This document shows positions 58,628 to 64,000 of a stretch of 64,000 bases of DNA, in pieces; the stretch's first letter is position 1; each line of letters begins with the position of its first letter. Below the pieces are notes generated by a model. The model saw nothing but the letters and a program-made list of their open reading frames with translations. It searched no databases and was not told where the DNA came from. The position numbers were made by a program, and so were the translations under genes. Source of the stretch: Begonia masoniana (Eukaryota > Streptophyta > Magnoliopsida > Cucurbitales > Begoniaceae); assembly GCA_022432975.1 (NCBI GenBank), contig CM039508.1, positions 31,204,433-31,268,432 on the forward strand, in the 5' to 3' direction.

Positions 58628-58760
58628 ATAGGTCATGCGAGGTGGGGCTCAGGCACGGCTGTACGTGTTGTAAGCGTGTACCCCCCGCCTCTAGCTGGAA
58701 AGAGTAGTCCGCCCGCTGGATGAGCTCTCTCCGGTAAGAGGATAGGATCTCGGTGACACC
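58628..58760 (+). ncRNA. candidate structured RNA element in element H LTR
   Basis: GTCATGCGAG pairs with CTCGGTGAC (outer stem) and CTAGCTGGAAAGAG pairs with CTCTCTCCGGTAAG (inner stem, with G-U pairs). The equivalents in LTRs B, D and F pair with different bases. No known RNA family is recognised. Confidence 0.45.
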
Positions 58761-59369
58761 TACAGTGCATAGCATGGCATAGCATAGCACAGCATAGCAT
58801 AGCATAGCATAGCATTTGCATTTACGAGTCTTACTGAGATTTTTATCTCATAGTGTATTGTATGGTGTAGGTGATTACGAGGGGACAGGTGAGGACGAGA
58901 TCCTTCTACCTAAGGAGTGACGCAGTTGACGGAGGATGGCTTGCTGTGGTGTGTTGCGCAGTCGATGCTCACCTGACCCGTGGGGAAGTATGTATAGATT
59001 TTGAGGATTTTAAGTTACTTTGGATAGAATAGGAAAATTGTATAGACATTATGGGGTGTTTGGTTCTGGTAGTTGATAGGTTTACATTTTAATGTTTTTA
59101 AACGTTTTGTAATTGTTTAGTAATTTTAAAACAGGAGGATATGTTTGGTTTTTAAACATATCCATGCGGTTTATTTCTATAAAACGTACTTGGTTTTAAA
59201 ATGCGTTTGGAGTTGTTAACGAGGGGTAAGTGAATTATGTGGGTTTTGAGTGTTCGGAGGAATACGGGAATTGTGAATGTATGATGTAAGGAAGAGAAAA
59301 GAGAGGTGTATGTTGTGTGTATATGTGTGAACGCAGGAGAAGAAAAGGGAAAAAGGGGAAGGAGGCAGA

Positions 59370-59590
59370 GGAGATGGCGACGAATCGCCATGGGGGGCGA
59401 TTGCATCGCCACTCCCTGGAAAATTTCCAGGGAGTGTGGCGATTAGTCGCCACAAACTGTGGCGACTGATCGCCACAGGCGATATGCAACAGGCAAGTAA
59501 TCGCCTGTTGCAATCGCCGATGGGCGATTATTCGCCCTATCTTTTGGGCGAGTAATCGCCCCTGCATGTAAAGGGGCGATTGCCCCTTTT
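59370..59590. repeat. hairpin cluster of element H LTR
   Basis: Nested inverted repeats include CTCCCTGGAAAATTTCCAGGGAG, GTGGCGATTAGTCGCCAC, GTGGCGACTGATCGCCAC and GGGCGATTATTCGCCC. The position in the LTR is the same as the clusters of B, C, D and F. Confidence 0.85.
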
Positions 59591-59816
59591 GTCCCTCAAT
59601 TTAACTTAATTGTTTTTAAATGTTTTTAAATTGATTTACATATTTGTTTTACTTGTTATTTAAATTGTTCCAAGATTTGTTTTAAACGATTTTTTTAACG
59701 AACCTTGATTTCGATTTCGGTTTAGGTTCCGCTTAGGGTTTATTTAAAGTATTTATAAAAAAAATAAAAAAAATAGTATGAAGAATCGGGTACAGTATTA
59801 GGGACGTGACAAATTA

Positions 59817-59829
59817 TGGTATCAGAGCC
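59817..59829 (+). promoter_or_regulatory. element H primer-binding site (tRNA-iMet type)
   Basis: TGGTATCAGAGCC lies five bases after the LTR end. CTGTAAGTACG follows 83 nt downstream (GT at 59900-59901), as in B. Confidence 0.9.
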
Positions 59830-59979
59830 CCCAAGTTTTAAAATCGGTTCTGTAGACTGCTCGACTGCACAGCCACTACGCGGACATCCTTCATCAACTG
59901 TAAGTACGTTTATAGCTTTATTTGATTTCTAGTTTCTTAGAGTATTGTGTTTTAACTTTGGTATAAGAATTTTATAAAT

Positions 59980-61345
59980 ATGGTGCGTCCACGAAACGAT
60001 CGAGATGACCGCGACGATACAATAGACACTCTGAAGGATTTTATTGCCCAGCAGTCTCAACATATGGAGCGACAGGCTCAACAGATGGAGAGACAGTCTC
60101 AACAACTAGGCACCTTAATTGACCATGAAGGCGTTAGAGCTCGTGAGGCGGCGACTCCCGGCAATAAGGGGATGGAGAGGTTCCAAAAGCTCCAACCTCC
60201 TATATTTAATGGACAATTTACGGATCCTGCTTCAGCTGAGGAGTGGATTCGTACTATGGAGGATATATTGACCTATGCTAGCATCGAAGACAGAGAAAAG
60301 GTGGCGTTGGTGACTTACCACCTGGCTTTAGATGCCCGATTCTGGTGGGACACCATTAAGGCAACCACTGATATTACGATAATGGGCTGGGAACGATTCA
60401 AAGAGTTGTTTTATGACAAGTATTTCAGCCATACCATACGAGAGGCGAAGATGGTTGAGTTTATGCAGTTACGGCAGGTCAGTTCTATTGCCGAATATGT
60501 GAGGAAGTTTGAAGCCCTTTCTAGATTTGCGCCACGACAGGTCAGCGTAAACGAGGACAAGGTACGCCGATTCTTACAGGGACTTAGCCAGGAGTTCTGG
60601 ATGCGCCTTACCATATCTGGGGTACGGAATGTATCCTATGACGATATTGTGGCTAGGGCGCTTGATATTGAAGCAGTTGATCAGAGTTCTGCCAGACCGA
60701 GGGAGCCATCTAAGGGTTTCTTCCGAGAGATACGTCCTCAGTCTCTGAACCGGGGTTGGCAGCCTAGAGCGCAGCCACAGCCACAACAGCAGAGAGGCGT
60801 CAAAAGGCCTCTTGAGGGAGGTAGCGATAGGAGTAAGGGGAAGCAAATACAAGTGGCTTCTCAGATACCTGTTTGCCCTAAGTGTCAGAGGGAGCACAAT
60901 GGCCAGTGCAGATTGAGCACGGGTGTGTGCTATCGGTGTGGAGACCCGGGCCATTTTGCTAGAGATTGCCTAAAGCCCAGCAGAGATCAGTTAGGCGGTG
61001 ATCAGAGGAGAGTTATGCCCAGGATCTTCGCATTTATTGAGCCTGGCGATGTGGATGATGAGGATCAGCCTGCCGTGATAGCAGGTACTATATTGGTTAC
61101 TGGCGTTCCTGTATTTTCTTTATTAGACACGGAGGCTACGCATTCTTTTGTTTCCACCGCTTGTGTGTCTAGACTAAAGCTTGCGCCTGAGTTAGCAAAG
61201 TGCGAATACAGTGTGATGCTACCTTCGGGTGAGCGTATGCAGTCAGGTCGTGTTGTCCAGAGCAATATTATATCGATTGGGGATCGTACCCTCTATGCTC
61301 GCCTCATTGTTATGGGCATAGAACACTAATGATCTGATCTTAGGG
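59980..61345 (+). pseudogene. element H gag-protease (frameshifted at the end)
   Basis: ATG at 59980 (MVRPRNDRDDRDD). A 449-codon frame follows with a Gln-rich coiled segment (MERQAQQMERQSQQL), capsid (DARFWWDTI), a CCHC knuckle (CYRCGDPGHFARDC) and the protease. The protease motif is LLDTEATHSF, Glu in place of the catalytic-site Gly. One extra A near 61328 (CACTAATGATC against CACTATGATC in B) shifts the frame and ends it at 61329. Confidence 0.92.
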
Positions 61346-64000
61346 ATGGACTGGCTGTCACAGCACTTCGCCACCATCGATTGTCGATCTGGGATTGTCA
61401 CCTTTCGACCCCAGGGTAAAGCCGAGTTTTCTTATCAGGCGATGAGCAGATTGAGTAGCTCGCCTATTTCTTATTCCATGAAGGTCAACGAGCAGTTTAA
61501 AGGTGCGTGCTCTATTTATTTGGCCTCTGTATTTGATTGTCAGTTGCTCAGCAGAGAAAAGCCGAGCGACATTCCTATTGTCAGAGAGTTCTCTGGGATC
61601 TTTCTTGATGATCTTCCCGGGTTACCACCAGACCGGGAGATCAAATTCACTATTGATGTCTATCCAAACTCAGCGCCGAGGTTTAAGATCCCGTATCGGT
61701 TGGCACCAGCTTAGTTGAGGGAACTGAGGACTCAGCTTGATGAGTTGTTAGAGAAGGGATTTATTCGACCCAGTGTTTCACCCTGGGGTGCGCCTGTTCT
61801 ATTCGTCAAGAAGAAATATGGGACCCTTAGGATGTGCATTGATTATAGAGAGTTAAACAAATTGACGGTGAAGAATAAGTATCCACTGCCCGGATTGATG
61901 ATTTATTTGATCAGCTGCAAGGTGCCCGTGTATTTTCGAGAATTGATCTACGCTCGGGTTACAATCAGCTGAAGGTCCGGAAGGATGATATACCGAAGAC
62001 GGCATTCTGAACGAGGTATGGGCATTATCAGTTTCTTGTCATGTCTTTTGGACTTACTAATGCCCCTGCAGCGTTTATGGATTTGATGAACCGTGTCTTC
62101 AAGGAGTATCTAGACAAATTTGTGGTGGTTTTCATCGACGACATTCTGATATATTCAAAGACGAAGGAAAAACACGAGGAGCACTTGAGAATAGTTTTGA
62201 GGATTCTATGCCAGCACCAGTTGTATCCAAAGTTCTCTAAGTGCGAGTTCTGGCTGGATCGAGTCAGTTTTCTTGGCCACATTATATCAGAAGAAGGGGT
62301 TTCTGTAGATCCGAGTAAAATTCAGGCGGTCAGGGATTGGCCATAGCCGAAGAACGTACGAGAGGTGCGCGGATTTCTCGGATTAGCTGGTTATTACCGG
62401 AAGTTTATCGAAGGATTCTCGAAGATCGCACTTCCTCTTTCAAAATTGACTCGGAAGAACGAGAGATTTATATGGTCAGCTGCTTGTGACAGCAGTTTTA
62501 TGGAATTAAAGCAGAGGTTGACCACCGCCCCAGTATTGGCGCTACCTGTTGTAGGTGACAAGTTCAGTATTTATTGTGATGCGTCAGGAGTTGGACTGGG
62601 TTGTGTGTTGATGTAAGAGGGGAGAGTTATTGCTTATGCTTCTCGGCAGCTGAAGCCGTACGAGCAGAATTACCCTACGCACGACCTTGAGTTAGCAGCT
62701 GTGGTCTTCGCACTGAAGATATGGAGACATTATTTATATGGGCAGCAGTGCGAGATATTTTCAGACCACAAGAACTTGAAGTATTTATTTACGCAGAAGG
62801 AGCTGAATATGAGTCAGAGAAGGTGGCTTGAGTTCATCAAAGACTACGATTTTGATATCAAGTACCATCCAGGAAAGGCGAACAAGGTTGCTGATGCCTT
62901 GAGTAGAGTGCCTTCTGCGAGTCAGCCTTCATTAGCAGCGATGTCAGTTACGCTGCGGTCTGAGATTGAGAGGTTCGACATTGAGATAGTGGCAGAGTTG
63001 TCCAGTATGCTCACCAACATTTCTCTCAGGCCGACTATTCTGGATCAGATACGTGAGGCTCAGCAGAATGATACGGAGTGTGAGGAGCTTCGATCCATCA
63101 TGACATTGGGAGACTCGTCAGATTTTCATTTATCAGATGATGGTATTCTACGGTTCAGGCATAGGTGGTATGTGCCTAACGACAAGGATCTGAAGAAAGA
63201 GATATTGGCCGAGGCACATTCTTTGGCATATTCTGTACACCCGAGAAGTACTAAGATGTACCAGGACCTAAAGCAACATTTCTGGTGGTTGAACATGAAG
63301 AGGGAGGTTGCCAAGTACGTTAAGACCTGTTTGGTATGTCAACAGGTGAAGGCGGAGCACCAGAGGCCGGCCGGAACATTATTGCCACTGCCGATTCCGG
63401 AGTGGAAATGGGAGCAGATCTCCATGGATTTTATTGTGGGGCTCCCGAGGACGACGAAGGGCCATGACGGCGTATGGGTTATTGTGGACCGATTGACAAA
63501 GTCGGCCCACTTCTTACCTGTGAGGATGACGTCTTCTATGGATCAGCTAGCCGAGCTTTATGTGCAAGAGATTGTCAGACTGCACTGAGTTCTAGTTTTT
63601 ATTGTCTCAGACAGAGATCCGAGATTCACGTCGAAGTTCTGGAAGAGTCTGCACAAAGCTATGGGGACTCAGCTTAATTTCAGCACTGCATTTCATCCTC
63701 AGACCGATGGTCAGACAGAGAAGACGAATCAGATTTTGGAGGATATGCTCAGAGCATGTGTGCTGGAGTTTCAGGGATCGTGGAGCAGGTATTTGCCACT
63801 GATCGAGTTCTCATACAACAACAGCTTCCAGGCTACCATCGGCATGGCTCCGTATGAAGCTTTATATGGTCGGAAGTGTAGATCTCCACTGTATTGGGAC
63901 GAGGTTGGCGAGGCCAGCATCGTTGGTCCTAAGATTCTACAGCAGACGGCGGAGAAGATTGCCATTATCCAACAGCGTATTGAGGTAGCTCAGAGCAGAC
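61346..64000 (+). pseudogene. element H pol, decayed, runs off the window
   Basis: Protease end to integrase across several frames. Breaks: TAG at 61712-61714, one-base loss near 61890, TGA in the F-TRYGHY box near 62008, TAG near 62346, TAA near 62615, TGA near 63587. [11 protein letters not shown] (62133-62160) is intact. RNase H ([22 protein letters not shown]) and integrase ([37 protein letters not shown]) are recognisable to the end. Most stops stand at Gln or Arg codons of element B or C, and two look like G-to-T changes. Confidence 0.9.

Larger units (their letters stand above)
57635..59811 (+). repeat. element H 5' LTR, lacking the first intron-like block
   Basis: The LTR is 2177 bp. 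The start region 58050-58212 matches element B's exon-like block up to CAATCGACGTTCTAG and then joins directly to GTGATCAGCGCTCGTGG (58213-58257, 45 nt), which in B lies 379 nt further on. After GAG|GTAAGT comes the second intron-like block 58258-58870 with four satellite-like units, the large stem (about 58628-58760) and a (TAGCA)n run at 58768-58815. A hairpin cluster lies at 59370-59590. Confidence 0.93.
57635..64000 (+). mobile_element. element H: Ty3/gypsy (same family as B), cut by window end
   Basis: A 5' LTR (57635-59811), primer-binding site, gag and most of pol are visible on the plus strand. The LTR starts TGTAATATCCGACCTGTACGG, the counterpart of element B's LTR start, and ends GGGACGTGACA. 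Gag-pol shows frameshifts and stops. The left flank is AAATTTG after the satellite; the right end lies outside the window, so the target duplication cannot be tested. Confidence 0.93.

Overview
The window is flowering-plant nuclear DNA. It consists almost entirely of nested LTR retrotransposons, with a small piece of a host gene at its left edge. The evidence for a plant is the set of Ty3/gypsy polyproteins of the Tekay/Del type (gag with a CCHC knuckle, protease, RT, RNase H, integrase, chromodomain-like tail), tRNA-iMet-type primer-binding sites, a Ty1/copia remnant, and two exons that read as a plant-type DNA polymerase eta. The species cannot be decided from this sequence. There are 100 N at 1773-1872.

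Layout. 1-1415: minus-strand POLH exons (346-444, 1373-1415) with clean splice sites. 1416-2879: poly-A tract, gap and degenerate repeat fragments. 2880-13493: an LTR remnant split by element A (minus, 3618-12655, TSD GGATT, decayed). 13494-15118: degenerate LTR-like DNA with a W-box cluster. 15119-17476: solo LTR (TSD CTCAC). 18041-19085: copia remnant. 19279-52019: element E (plus, another gypsy lineage whose reading frame runs into its 3' LTR). E was invaded in its 5' LTR by element B (minus, 19942-41542, TSD AGATT) and in its leader by solo LTR F (42568-45924, TSD TTTAA). B was itself invaded by solo LTR D (21260-23641, TSD TCAAT) and by element C (plus, 26904-36494, TSD AATCG). C has almost identical LTRs and one uninterrupted 1471-codon gag-pol frame, so it is the youngest element seen. 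52600-55270: LTR and pol fragments of E relatives. 55271-57630: an LTR piece joined to exactly 80 copies of a 25-bp satellite. 57635-64000: element H (plus, relative of B), cut by the window end.

What stands out. The long LTRs (A, B, C, D, F, H and the solo LTR at 15119) differ in sequence but share one internal plan. A TATA/pyrimidine-rich start region is followed by an exon-like block, a GT...AG intron-like block (378-379 nt in B, C and D), a 45-57 nt second exon ending in AG|GTAAGT, a second intron-like block carrying tandem repeats or a large stem structure, and finally a cluster of perfect hairpins before the LTR end. H lacks exactly the first intron-like block that its relative B carries, and its two flanking blocks are joined at the predicted splice junction. 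This suggests that these LTR leaders are spliced and that a spliced RNA was reverse-transcribed. The 25-bp satellite next to H is the same unit as a four-copy array inside H's second intron-like block, so an LTR-internal repeat appears to have seeded a satellite.

No host gene other than POLH could be supported. Calls of splicing, RNA structure and activity are inferences from sequence.
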